From NCBI GenBank assembly GCA_036258175.1, contig DATAEE010000279.1:60437-124436 (forward strand): a stretch of 64,000 nucleotides of DNA, read 5' to 3'. The notes under the pieces were generated by a model. The model made no database searches, was not told the origin of the DNA, and saw only the letters and a program-made list of their open reading frames with translations. The DNA is from DATAEE01 sp036258175. Its GTDB lineage: Bacteria > Acidobacteriota > Vicinamibacteria > Vicinamibacterales > 2-12-FULL-66-21. This document shows, in pieces, positions 31,293 through 39,101 of the stretch. The position numbers and the translations under genes are program-made. How positions within the stretch are numbered: the stretch's first letter is position 1; every line of letters starts with the position of its first letter.

Positions 31293-31961
31293 ATGGCGAA
31301 GCGTCCTCCTCGAAGGCCGCCGTTCTCCGCCGCCGACCTCATTCCGGATCGCCCCACGATCCCGAAGGTGCGCGCCGCCGCCGCCGAATGCAAGGCGTGT
31401 CCGCTCTGGAAGCGCGGAACCCAGACCATATTCGGCGAAGGGCGCAAAGGCTCGGTGATCATGTTCGTCGGCGAGCAGCCTGGCGATCAGGAAGATCTGA
31501 CGGGACGGCCGTTCGTGGGCCCCGCAGGGCGCGAGCTGGACCGCGCGCTCGAGGCGGTGGGCATCGATCGCTCCGGCGTCTACGTCACCAACGTGGTCAA
31601 GCACTTCAAGTGGGAACCGCGCGGCAAACGCCGCATCCACAAGAAGCCGAACGCGTCAGAGATCGCGGCATGCCGGCCGTGGCTCGAAACCGAGATTGCT
31701 CTCGTCAAACCGGCGGTGCTCGTCTGCCTCGGCGCGACCGCCGCGCAGGCGCTGCTTGGCCGGAATTTCAAGGTATCTGCGCAACGCGGCGAGCGGGTCG
31801 ACTCGCCACTGGCGCCCATTGTCAGTGCCACGATTCACCCATCCGCGATCCTCCGCGCGCCTGACTCCGCCGCGCGCGAATCCGAGCGGCAACGGTTCAT
31901 CGAGGATCTCCACAGAATGAAGGGGTACATCAAATCGGCGGAACGCCGTCCTGTAAAATAG
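31293..31961 (+). CDS. UdgX-type uracil-DNA glycosylase
   Basis: Iron-sulfur uracil-DNA glycosylase of 222 residues. Two features mark the UdgX branch: motif A GEQPGDQ at 60-66 and the KRRIH loop at 112-116. In Mycobacterium smegmatis UdgX the loop's His attacks the abasic sugar and leaves the enzyme covalently bound to DNA; H116 is the equivalent. Cluster cysteines are C33 and C36 (CKACPLW) with C127 and C144. No DNA repair partner is adjacent; it lies between queG and yqgE. Covalent trapping here is inferred by family. Confidence 0.9.
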   Translation: MAKRPPRRPPFSAADLIPDRPTIPKVRAAAAECKACPLWKRGTQTIFGEGRKGSVIMFVGEQPGDQEDLTGRPFVGPAGRELDRALEAVGIDRSGVYVTNVVKHFKWEPRGKRRIHKKPNASEIAACRPWLETEIALVKPAVLVCLGATAAQALLGRNFKVSAQRGERVDSPLAPIVSATIHPSAILRAPDSAARESERQRFIEDLHRMKGYIKSAERRPVK

Positions 31962-31966
31962 AGGAC

Positions 31967-32509
31967 ATGTCCCTCGCCCCGACGCTCCTGTTGTCGATGC
32001 CCCAGCTGCAGGACCCCAACTTCGTCCGCGCGGTCATTCTGCTCTGCGAGCACGAGCCTGACGGCGCGTTCGGCCTCGTTCTCAATCGTCCGACCGATGT
32101 CGCCGCGGCCAGCGTCGTCCGGCTCGATCCACCGCTCAGCGAAGACAGCGGGCTCGTGTTGTGGATGGGCGGCCCGGTCGAGCCGCAGCGCGGATGGATC
32201 CTGCTCGGCGAAGAGCCCTCCGGGACCGACGCGCGCCGCATCGTCGACGGCGTGTACCTATCGGCGTCGCCGGTCCTGCTGCGGCGGGTGCTCGAGGAAC
32301 GGCCGGCGCCCCGCGCCCGTGTCCTCGCCGGCTACGCGGGCTGGGGCCCGAAGCAGCTCGATGGCGAGCTCGAACAATCCTCATGGTTGCTCGCCGACGT
32401 GCAGCCGGATCTGATTTTTGACGTGGATGCCCTCACGATGTGGGAGACGGCGATCCGCCGCCTCGGCGCCGACCCGACGGCGCTTCAGATGAGCAAGGGC
32501 GTTCACTAG
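31967..32509 (+). CDS. YqgE/AlgH family protein (UPF0301)
   Basis: 180 residues matching the YqgE family: PTLLLSMPQLQDPNFVRAVILLCEH at the N-terminus, GAFGLVLNRPT near 34, WMGGPVEPQRGWIL near 66 and the conserved GYAGWGPKQLDGELEQSSWL near 121. The family is widespread, its molecular function unresolved. AGAGGA precedes the ATG and TAAAAT lies 8 nt upstream of it. It is five bases downstream of udgX. Confidence 0.92.
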   Translation: MSLAPTLLLSMPQLQDPNFVRAVILLCEHEPDGAFGLVLNRPTDVAAASVVRLDPPLSEDSGLVLWMGGPVEPQRGWILLGEEPSGTDARRIVDGVYLSASPVLLRRVLEERPAPRARVLAGYAGWGPKQLDGELEQSSWLLADVQPDLIFDVDALTMWETAIRRLGADPTALQMSKGVH

Positions 32510-32521
32510 GCCCGTCCTACG

Positions 32522-33172
32522 CTACTTTCCTTCGACGATCGCGAGCAGCTTGGTGCGCGCGAGCTCGTCCTTCCGCTTGCCGAGTTCCCGAATCAGCGCT
32601 TCGCGTACCTCGCTGTCGTGCACGCCGTCGTATAGATCGATCAGCTCCTGGGTCGTCGCGCGCTGGGCCAGAGCCCGGACCGCGGTCGTCTGCAGATCTT
32701 CGTCGCTTTCGGTCTTCACGATCGCGATGAGCTTCTGTCGCGACACGGCGTCGCTCCGCTGACCGAGCTGCCGGATGACGATCTCCTTGACCTCGCTGTC
32801 TTTCTGCCCGTCGTACAGCTCGATGAGCGCAGGGCTTTCGCTTCGCTGCGCGATGTGGCGGATGGCCACTTCTCTCATTTCCGGGTCCGCATCCTGCTTC
32901 GCGACCGCGGTGAGCTTCTGCCGCGCGTGCTGATCGTCGCGCTGCGCAATCTGGCGGAGGATGATTTCGCGGAATTCCTCGTCCTTCTCCTTGTCGTACA
33001 TGGCAATGAGCTTCGGCGTATCCGCCTCCTGGATGATCGCGCGCAGCGCCATTTCCCGCAGCTCCGGATCCACGGTCGGACGCGTTTCCTTGGCCGGGGT
33101 CTGCGCGGGCTGGAGCGCCGGGGCTGCGGGCCCTGACGACAACAGCGCGACGGCGATGAGTATGGATTTCAC
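32522..33172 (-). CDS. Exported HEAT-repeat protein (third of the cluster)
   Basis: 216 residues; signal peptide MKSILIAVALLSSGPAAPA, then five or six helical repeats of about 31-35 residues with the recurring pattern ELIxLYDGxxDxEVREIxIRQLGQR, as in EVKEIVIRQLGQRSDAVSRQKLIAIV. No catalytic motif. It is the last gene of a five-gene module headed by an ECF sigma factor and starts within an ATGA overlap with the previous HEAT gene. Likely a periplasmic protein-protein scaffold. Confidence 0.88.
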   Translation of the reverse strand: MKSILIAVALLSSGPAAPALQPAQTPAKETRPTVDPELREMALRAIIQEADTPKLIAMYDKEKDEEFREIILRQIAQRDDQHARQKLTAVAKQDADPEMREVAIRHIAQRSESPALIELYDGQKDSEVKEIVIRQLGQRSDAVSRQKLIAIVKTESDEDLQTTAVRALAQRATTQELIDLYDGVHDSEVREALIRELGKRKDELARTKLLAIVEGK

Positions 33173-34305
33173 TTCAGTACCTCCTCGAAGAATGCCAGTG
33201 CGCGTGGGTCTCGGCTTTGGCCGAGCCAGAAAATCGCCTGTTTGCGGACGGCGGGGCTGCGGTTGGTGCGCGCGACCTGAATCAGCAGCGGCACTCCTTC
33301 GTCTTTCGGGAGCTGGCTCAGCGCAAACACCGCCCGCTTCTTGACGTCGGTCTCGGGATCGTTCTCGATGGCGTCCGTGATCGCGTCCGACGCCTTCCGG
33401 CCCGCCTTCTGCGCGAGCCAGAAGAGCGCTTCGCCACGAATCTCGGGGCTCGGGTCCCGCCTGGCCAGCTGGACGAGCGTCGGCAAGGCTTCGGCCTCGC
33501 GGCTCTGCGAGATCGCGAAGACCGCGCTCTTGCGAAAGGCGAGGCTGGGGTCGTCGGCCACCATCCGGCGCAGCGTCTCGAACCCGCGGCGTCCGCGCGC
33601 CTGGCCGAGCCAGAACGCCGCCTTCTTCCGCAGCCGATCGGGGCGGTCGCGCGCGACCAGCGCTTCGAGCGCTGCGTCCGCCGACGCATCCGCGTGCAAC
33701 GCGACCGCCGTCACCGCGGCGTCGACGACGCGATCGGACCCCGCGCCTGGAGCGCCGGACTTGTCAGGCCCTGCGACAAGCGTCATCAGCAGCGCCACGC
33801 TTTCCGCCGGCTTCGCGTCGTCAATCCACTGAACGGCGCGGCCGCCGGCATCGAGCGCGCAGTCCTCGGAAAAGACTCGGACCCGTTCGACGGCTCCGCT
33901 GACGACGCGGTAAAAGATCGAGAAGCGCGACGACTCGAGCTGAACCGGACGCGTAGAACCTTCCCGGCTGGAGATGTTGATGCCGTCGTTCCGACCCGGT
34001 TCGATGCTGCATACACCGCAACACGCGTCGCCGCCCGATCGGATGGACACGCCCCCTTCAATCCACGTCGAGCCGTTCGACGATCGCCAGCAGCACATGA
34101 CGCGGTCGCCATCGACCATCGGTACCGCGTAGGCGATCCAATACGGATCGTTCGCGGTTTTCACGAGCGGCCGGAACGTCCGTTCGAGTCCGGCCGCGCC
34201 GTTGTGGCGGGTGACCGTCCCGTTGTCGATTCGGACCTGGGCTTCCGCCTGGTACCCCACCGCGAGCGACGCGATAACGCATGATCCGAGTGTTCTTAGA
34301 CGCAT
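33169..34305 (-). CDS. Exported HEAT-repeat protein with a Cys-rich N-terminal domain
   Basis: 378 residues. Signal peptide MRLRTLGSCVIASLAVGYQAEA. The N-terminal domain to about residue 175 is unlike the repeats and holds a cysteine cluster: VMCCW near 70, DACCGVC near 93-99 and EDCALD near 148. Either disulfides or metal binding would fit. HEAT repeats follow from about 200 to the end (RLRKKAAFWLGQARGRRGFETLRRM; VKKRAVFALSQLPKDEGVPLLIQVAR). Coupled by ATGA to the next HEAT gene and about 60 bases after the TPR-HEAT gene. Function not known. Confidence 0.85.
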   Translation of the reverse strand: MRLRTLGSCVIASLAVGYQAEAQVRIDNGTVTRHNGAAGLERTFRPLVKTANDPYWIAYAVPMVDGDRVMCCWRSSNGSTWIEGGVSIRSGGDACCGVCSIEPGRNDGINISSREGSTRPVQLESSRFSIFYRVVSGAVERVRVFSEDCALDAGGRAVQWIDDAKPAESVALLMTLVAGPDKSGAPGAGSDRVVDAAVTAVALHADASADAALEALVARDRPDRLRKKAAFWLGQARGRRGFETLRRMVADDPSLAFRKSAVFAISQSREAEALPTLVQLARRDPSPEIRGEALFWLAQKAGRKASDAITDAIENDPETDVKKRAVFALSQLPKDEGVPLLIQVARTNRSPAVRKQAIFWLGQSRDPRALAFFEEVLK

Positions 34306-34320
34306 GGCTGGCTCCGATAC

Positions 34321-34365
34321 GCCCGACCTGAAGCTCGAGCGACGCGCCGGACCTGAAGGTCGGGC
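34321..34365. terminator. Stem-loop between two HEAT genes
   Basis: GCCCGACCT at 34321-34329 pairs with AGGTCGGGC at 34357-34365; within it ACCTGAAGGT is itself a short palindrome. It lies between genes of one operon, so it may attenuate or stabilise the mRNA rather than end it. Confidence 0.4.
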
Positions 34366-35727
34366 CTACTTCTCTATGATCTCCATCAGGTAATCCAGCG
34401 CAGCCTTGGACCGCATGAGCGAGAGCTTCGAAACGATCTCTCGCTTCATCACGGGATCGTTTTCCTTCCGTGCGATCGCTACCAGCGACTCGGCGTTGTT
34501 CTGAATGAACAGTCCCTGGACGACCGCCTTGCGGATCTCCGGATCCTTGTCGGTCGTGTAGATCTCGACGAGCGCGTCGCCGGTGCGTTTCGATCCCATC
34601 AGGCCGAGGTTCCGCACCGCCACGCGACGCAGCTCGGGATCGCTTTCGCTCTTCGCCAGCTGAATGAGGCGTTCGGCGTTTCCGCCGACGAACATCGCCT
34701 GCAGAATCCGCTTCTTGACGTCGCGGGACGATTCCTTCGTGTAGAGCTGCCAGAGCTCGTCGTGGGCGCCCATGACGCCGAGCTGCTGCACGGCTTCGCC
34801 GCGCAGTTCGGGCACCGTCTCGCCCTGCGCGACCTGCAGGAGTCGCGCGCGCTCGCCCGACACCATGAAGGCCTGCAGGATCCGGCGCTTGACGTCGACA
34901 TCGGACGTGCTCTTGTAGATGTCCTCGAGGAGTTGACGGCTCTCCCGCCCGCCGTGAATCCCGAGGTACTGAATCGCTGCGCGCTGCAAGTCGGGGTGGC
35001 CCTCTCCCCTCGCAATCTTCGCGAGCAACTGTCGTGCCGCTGGCGAGTCGATCTGCGCGAGCACGAAGAGCGCGCGTTTCTTCACTTTTGGCGGGTTGTT
35101 TCCGGCGAGCAGCTTCTCGATCATTGGCACGGCGCGTTCGGGATCCTGATGCTGCAGCGCGTTGAGCGCCATCAATTTCATTTCTTCGTCGGCCTGGGTC
35201 TCGGGATTGACGGGCTGGCCGGTGGTGCGGCGGACATCTGCTTCGAGCTGTTTTGCCTGCGTGACGTACCGGCTGTTGGGATGCGACTTGATCAGCTCGG
35301 CGATCGTGGCGAGCGATTCGGCGCGCTGGCCGAGGCGGTTCTGCGCGTACGCTTTCCAGTACTTCGCGCCATCCACGTTGGAGCCGTTCATCTCGATCAC
35401 GCGGTTGAAGCGTTCAAGCGCGCGATCAAAGCGATCGTCGTCCAGCGCCTCGATCCCGGACTCGTACAGCTCCCGCTCGCGCTGCCGAGTCTCGCGGGCA
35501 CGCTCCTGCTCGCGATCCTCGCGCTGCTCGCTCCAATCGATTGGCGCACCTGGTCGCTCGAGCGCCCCGGTTCCCGGCGGCAAGGCGAACTCGCCACCGG
35601 GGATTTCGCCTGGGACAGCACCGGGCTTCGGCGCTTTGGCGCCGGGCTGGGCGATGACCGGCACGGCCGAGAGCACGACGGCGCCGGCCATCGCCATGAT
35701 TCCTTTCCACATGACTCGCGTCTTCAT
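34366..35727 (-). CDS. Exported TPR and HEAT-repeat protein
   Basis: 453 residues from the ATG preceded by AAAGGG at 9 nt; another ATG lies two codons upstream. Signal peptide (VMWKGIMAMAGAVVLSAVPVIAQ), a Pro/Gly-rich linker, a charged coiled stretch (SEQREDREQERARETRQRERELYESG), TPR-like helices (DDRFDRALERFNRVIEMNGSNVDGAKYWKAYAQNRLGQ), then nine or so HEAT repeats (VKKRALFVLAQIDSPAARQLL, DVKRRILQAFMVSGERARLL). It follows the anti-sigma gene by 13 bases. A likely output or sensing protein of the sigma module. Confidence 0.88.
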   Translation of the reverse strand: MKTRVMWKGIMAMAGAVVLSAVPVIAQPGAKAPKPGAVPGEIPGGEFALPPGTGALERPGAPIDWSEQREDREQERARETRQRERELYESGIEALDDDRFDRALERFNRVIEMNGSNVDGAKYWKAYAQNRLGQRAESLATIAELIKSHPNSRYVTQAKQLEADVRRTTGQPVNPETQADEEMKLMALNALQHQDPERAVPMIEKLLAGNNPPKVKKRALFVLAQIDSPAARQLLAKIARGEGHPDLQRAAIQYLGIHGGRESRQLLEDIYKSTSDVDVKRRILQAFMVSGERARLLQVAQGETVPELRGEAVQQLGVMGAHDELWQLYTKESSRDVKKRILQAMFVGGNAERLIQLAKSESDPELRRVAVRNLGLMGSKRTGDALVEIYTTDKDPEIRKAVVQGLFIQNNAESLVAIARKENDPVMKREIVSKLSLMRSKAALDYLMEIIEK

Positions 35728-35740
35728 TGACATCAACCCT

Positions 35741-36556
35741 TTATGAGGTCACCCGCACCTGCCGGGTCATGGCGTCGCGTTCCTGCGCGCCCAACGCCGA
35801 CCGGACGACCTGGACTTTGAACAATAGGTTCTGCCCCTCGATCCGCCTCCGCATCGCATCGAGATCCGCCGCCGGGATTGCTGACGGCCCGCCGGCCACC
35901 TCCGTGAGAACGAGATCCAGCTGGTCGAGCAGGCTGACGATCGCCAGATTCCCGACGCTCTGCGCCGTCTGTCGATAGAGCCGGTTCTCGGACACGAGGT
36001 CCTGCGCCCGCTCTTGCTCGGCGGAAATGTTCACGAGGCCGGTGCCGCTCGCGTTCAGCAGCTCCACGAGCACTAGCTCGGTCCGCTCCAGGTGTTCGCC
36101 GACGACGGCGAGAAGCAGACGCTCGCGAAGATCGGCCGCCGCGCCACCCGCTTCTTCTGGAGCGGGCTTCTTGACCGCGGCCTGCTGCGGTTCCTGCCGC
36201 GCCTGCCGCCACAACGCGCCGGTCAGGAACGCGATGACCACGAGGGCGGCGATCCCGCCGGCGAACACCCAGCGGGGCAGACCGAATGCCGAAGGCCGAA
36301 TGCCGAATGCCGAACGGCGCGGCGGCCGGTTGGCCCGCAATCCGGGCCGGAGCCGCGTCCAGACGGCCGCCTCGAAGTCCGTTGAGGGCTCGGGCACGGG
36401 CGCGTCATCCACCGCGCGGAGCACCTGCTCGAGACGACTGAAGCTCTCCCGGCACGAGTCGCACTCGCGCAGGTGCCGCTCCAGCGATCCGGCTTCGAGG
36501 CCGCGGAGCTCGCCGTAGTAGTGCAGAACGAGATCGTCTTCGTGTGGATGTGTCAC
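35741..36556 (-). CDS. Zinc-finger transmembrane anti-sigma factor
   Basis: 271 residues, GTG start. The N-terminal zf-HC2 motif is HLRECDSCRESF (about 28-39), which holds the cognate sigma factor in the cytoplasm; one membrane helix lies at about 96-115 (WVFAGGIAALVVIAFLTGALW); the remainder is periplasmic, largely helical. The juxtamembrane linker RRSAFGIRPSAFGLPRW is encoded by a GCATTCG heptamer repeat, the same family as at the second M16 gene. The gene lies 13 bases after the sigma gene, the classic ECF pair. Confidence 0.9.
   Translation of the reverse strand: MTHPHEDDLVLHYYGELRGLEAGSLERHLRECDSCRESFSRLEQVLRAVDDAPVPEPSTDFEAAVWTRLRPGLRANRPPRRSAFGIRPSAFGLPRWVFAGGIAALVVIAFLTGALWRQARQEPQQAAVKKPAPEEAGGAAADLRERLLLAVVGEHLERTELVLVELLNASGTGLVNISAEQERAQDLVSENRLYRQTAQSVGNLAIVSLLDQLDLVLTEVAGGPSAIPAADLDAMRRRIEGQNLLFKVQVVRSALGAQERDAMTRQVRVTS
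36282..36317. repeat. CGAATGC heptamer repeat inside the anti-sigma gene
   Basis: Five 7-bp units (CGAATGC, CGAAGGC, CGAATGC, CGAATGC, CGAACGG) encode the S-A-F-G-I-R-P-S-A-F-G linker just before the membrane helix. Confidence 0.82.
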
Positions 36557-36569
36557 GTTCGCGGCGGGC

Positions 36570-37142
36570 CTACGAGCTCCGCCCTCCAGCGGTCACGAAT
36601 GGCTCCAGCGCGGCGCGCATCTTCCGGACCGCACGAAAGATGCTGTGCTTGGTCGCGTTGGTTCGCAGGTTGAGCGCCGAGCCGATCTCTTCGATCGACA
36701 TCCCTTCGAAGTGGCGCAGCGTGAACGCCGCCCGCTCCATGGGGCTGAGCCGATCCATCGCGTCGGTGACCCGCTCCTGGATCTCCGCGCTGAGCGCGAG
36801 CCGTTCCGGCCCGTTGGTTCCCTGCGGTGTTGCCATGGTCTCGAGCGCCTCCTCGTCCTGTCCCTCTTCCCGTTTGGGCCGCGCGCGCATCAAGTCGATC
36901 GAGCAGTTCACGGTGATGCGGTGCAGCCACGTCCCGAAGTTCGCGCGCGATTCGAACCGCTCGAGCTGTTTGTAGGCTCGAAGAAAGGCTTCCTGGACGA
37001 CGTCCTCCGCGTCCTGGGCGTTGCCGGTCATGCGGAACGCCAACCGAAAGATGCGGCGGCTGTGACGGTCGACGAGGTCTCGGAACGCATCTGGGTCCCC
37101 GGCCTGTGCCCGGGCGACCGCAACAGCGTCGCTCTCTGGCAT
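36570..37142 (-). CDS. ECF-type RNA polymerase sigma factor
   Basis: 190 residues with region 2 (DAEDVVQEAFLRAYKQLERFESRANFGTWLHRITVN) and region 4 (LSPMERAAFTLRHFEGMSIEEIGSALNLRTNATKHSIFRAVRKMR), typical of RpoE-like extracytoplasmic sigma factors. The acidic linker between them (KREEGQDEEALETM) is short, and no regions 1 or 3 are present. It heads the operon with an anti-sigma factor and three exported repeat proteins. A perfect 16-bp palindrome lies 13 nt before its ATG and may be a control site. Confidence 0.95.
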   Translation of the reverse strand: MPESDAVAVARAQAGDPDAFRDLVDRHSRRIFRLAFRMTGNAQDAEDVVQEAFLRAYKQLERFESRANFGTWLHRITVNCSIDLMRARPKREEGQDEEALETMATPQGTNGPERLALSAEIQERVTDAMDRLSPMERAAFTLRHFEGMSIEEIGSALNLRTNATKHSIFRAVRKMRAALEPFVTAGGRSS

Positions 37143-37155
37143 CTGTGTGGCTTAG

Positions 37156-37171
37156 ACGGCCGATCGGCCGT
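37156..37171. promoter_or_regulatory. Perfect palindrome upstream of the sigma gene
   Basis: ACGGCCGATCGGCCGT is a 16-bp perfect palindrome centred about 21 nt before the sigma ATG. Candidate operator or mRNA hairpin; no binding protein is known. Confidence 0.4.
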
Positions 37172-37194
37172 ACGGTTAGCCGCTCAGTAACTTA

Positions 37195-37234
37195 CGACCC
37201 TAAAGGGTCGTGCCACAACCACCCTAAAGGGTGG
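37195..37234. terminator. Twin CCCTAAAGGG palindromes
   Basis: Two 16-bp perfect palindromes, CGACCCTAAAGGGTCG and CCACCCTAAAGGGTGG, are spaced by 8 bases. The second contains the stop codon of the epimerase gene. They could form hairpins that end the epimerase transcript before the sigma gene. Confidence 0.5.
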
Positions 37235-38174
37235 CTCCACCAAGTCCCTGCAGGAGTTGTTCAACCCCTCGAGCAAGAGGGGTTATCCGGTATCCCAGCT
37301 CGGCTATCGCGCGGTCGGAGCTGAGCGGCCAGTCGCGGGTCAGAATCTCGACCGTGCCGCGGGTCAGCAGGGGCGGCCGGCCGGTCAGCCGGGCCCGGCC
37401 TTCTTCAACCGCGCCCACGAGCCGCGCGACGGCGGGAGGAATCCGCCGTGGAAGCGCCAGACCAATGGCGGCTCTGGCGATCTCGAATGGCCGAATCTGG
37501 GGCGCGTTCTCGCCGCCCACTTCGTACCGTGCGCCGATCGATCCGCGCGCCACGGCTTCGGCATGCGCCGCCGCGACATCCTCGACGTACGCGTAGGACC
37601 AGATGCACTCCGGACCGATGAGCCCTGGCAGGCGGCCTGACCGGTGGTCGTGGAGCAGACGGCCGACGAGATTTCCTTCGGTCATGAGTCCGGGCCCGTA
37701 GATGACGCCCGGATAAAGACAGATGACCGGAGCGCCCTCCTCGATTGCTCGTGAGGCCAGGCGATCCGCGAGCACCTTCGTTCGCTGATAGTCGTTGGCC
37801 GAGAGAGGATCGGTCGATCCTGCTGGCGGACGCGCGAGAAAAGATGACGTGTAGACCACGCGCGAGATGTTCAGCGCGCGCGCGATCGACAGGACGTTTT
37901 CCAGGCCCCCGACGTTCACGTCGTCGAAATCCTGCCACCGCCGGCGCCACACCGAGACGAGCGCGGCGCTGTGGCAGATGGCATCGGCTCCGCGCGCGGC
38001 ACGCTCGAGCGCCGCCCGGTCCCGGATGTCGCCGTCGAACGGCTCGACGCGCGCCTTCCGCGGCGCGCCGGATGCGCGGCGCGCGAACAGCGTCACGTCG
38101 TAGCCCCGCGCCGCGAGGGCCCGGACGATCGCGCCGCCGAGGTATCCCGTGCCGCCGGTTGCGAGGATTTTCAC
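37224..38174 (-). CDS. NAD-dependent epimerase/dehydratase
   Basis: 316 residues of the extended SDR fold. The nucleotide-binding GGTGYLGG is at about 7-14, D in FDGDIRD near 49, and the catalytic YQRTK (Y-x3-K) near 128-132 after TSSFLARPP. The substrate could be a nucleotide sugar or, as in the dihydroflavonol reductase-like branch (hpnA-type), a lipid or steroid; the sequence does not decide. GTG start. The C-terminal codons run into the second CCCTAAAGGG palindrome. Confidence 0.9.
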   Translation of the reverse strand: MKILATGGTGYLGGAIVRALAARGYDVTLFARRASGAPRKARVEPFDGDIRDRAALERAARGADAICHSAALVSVWRRRWQDFDDVNVGGLENVLSIARALNISRVVYTSSFLARPPAGSTDPLSANDYQRTKVLADRLASRAIEEGAPVICLYPGVIYGPGLMTEGNLVGRLLHDHRSGRLPGLIGPECIWSYAYVEDVAAAHAEAVARGSIGARYEVGGENAPQIRPFEIARAAIGLALPRRIPPAVARLVGAVEEGRARLTGRPPLLTRGTVEILTRDWPLSSDRAIAELGYRITPLARGVEQLLQGLGGATL

Positions 38175-38192
38175 GGGAGCCTTTGGACTCAG

Positions 38193-38232
38193 GATGCTGA
38201 ATTCTGGATTCTGGTTTCCAGATTCAGTATTC
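38193..38232. repeat. ATTCTGG heptamer repeat before the rhomboid gene
   Basis: Six 7-bp units (ATGCTGA, ATTCTGG, ATTCTGG, TTTCCAG, ATTCAGT, ATTCTC) end 8 nt before the rhomboid ATG, in the divergent gap with the epimerase gene. Confidence 0.7.
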
Positions 38233-38240
38233 TCCCCCGA

Positions 38241-39101
38241 ATGCTCGGTCGTCAGAAAACCGGTTCGGTCGTCTGCGCCTGCGGCCGGCTCGTGGGCGTG
38301 CAGGACGATCGATGCCTGAACTGTGGTCGGTGGAATCCGGGATTGTGGGGCTTCGCGCCGGCGCTCCGGCGCTTCGGCAACGATTTCGGATTCATCGAAG
38401 GGGTTACGACCGCCTGCATCCTGCTGTACGTCGCGATGCTCGGCGTGTCCGTTCTGGTCGGAAGCGGCATCGGAACGGGCGGGCTCTTTGGCTTCCTGTC
38501 ACCGTCGCCGGAGGCGGTAGTGATCCTCGGCGGCTCAGGTGCGTTCCCGGTCTTCCGCCTCGGGCACTGGTGGACGCTTCTCAGCGCCGGCTGGCTGCAT
38601 GGCAGCCTGCTGCACATCATCTTCAACATGATGGCCATCCGGCAGATCGGGCCCGCGTGCGTCGATCTCTACGGTCCGGGACGCACGGTCATCGTGTACG
38701 TCCTCTCGAGCGCCACGGGATTCCTGCTCAGCTCTGTAATCGGCCATTGGTTCGGGCGAATCCCGATCATCGGCGGCGCGGCGCTGACGCTCGGCGCATC
38801 CGCTTCGTTGTGCGGCCTGATTGGCGCCATCCTCTATTACGGCGAGCGCAGCGGCAGCCGATTGATTCGCAGCCAGATCGGCAACTACGCGATCGGCATC
38901 CTGGTGATGGGCTTCCTGCTGCCCGGCATCGACAACATGGCGCACATCGGTGGCTTCGCCGGCGGGTATCTCGTCGGCCGCTGGCTCGATCCCCTGAGAC
39001 CCGAGAAACTCGACCACATCCTGGCCGGACTCGCGTGCCTCGGCGCGTGCGCGTTCGCGATCATCGCCTCGATCTTGATGGGAATCGGGTACCTCCAGTA
39101 A
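38241..39101 (+). CDS. Rhomboid family intramembrane serine protease with zinc ribbon
   Basis: 286 residues, six or seven membrane helices. Catalytic S187 is in LGASASLCGLIGA and its partner H235 in NMAHIGGFAGGYLVG; the oxyanion-type H125 and N129 are in LHIIFNMMA. An N-terminal zinc ribbon (C12, C14, C25, C28 in CACGRLVGVQDDRCLNCGRWNP) sits in the cytoplasm. Substrate unknown. The next gene's ATG directly follows this gene's TAA, so they are co-transcribed. Confidence 0.93.
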   Translation: MLGRQKTGSVVCACGRLVGVQDDRCLNCGRWNPGLWGFAPALRRFGNDFGFIEGVTTACILLYVAMLGVSVLVGSGIGTGGLFGFLSPSPEAVVILGGSGAFPVFRLGHWWTLLSAGWLHGSLLHIIFNMMAIRQIGPACVDLYGPGRTVIVYVLSSATGFLLSSVIGHWFGRIPIIGGAALTLGASASLCGLIGAILYYGERSGSRLIRSQIGNYAIGILVMGFLLPGIDNMAHIGGFAGGYLVGRWLDPLRPEKLDHILAGLACLGACAFAIIASILMGIGYLQ

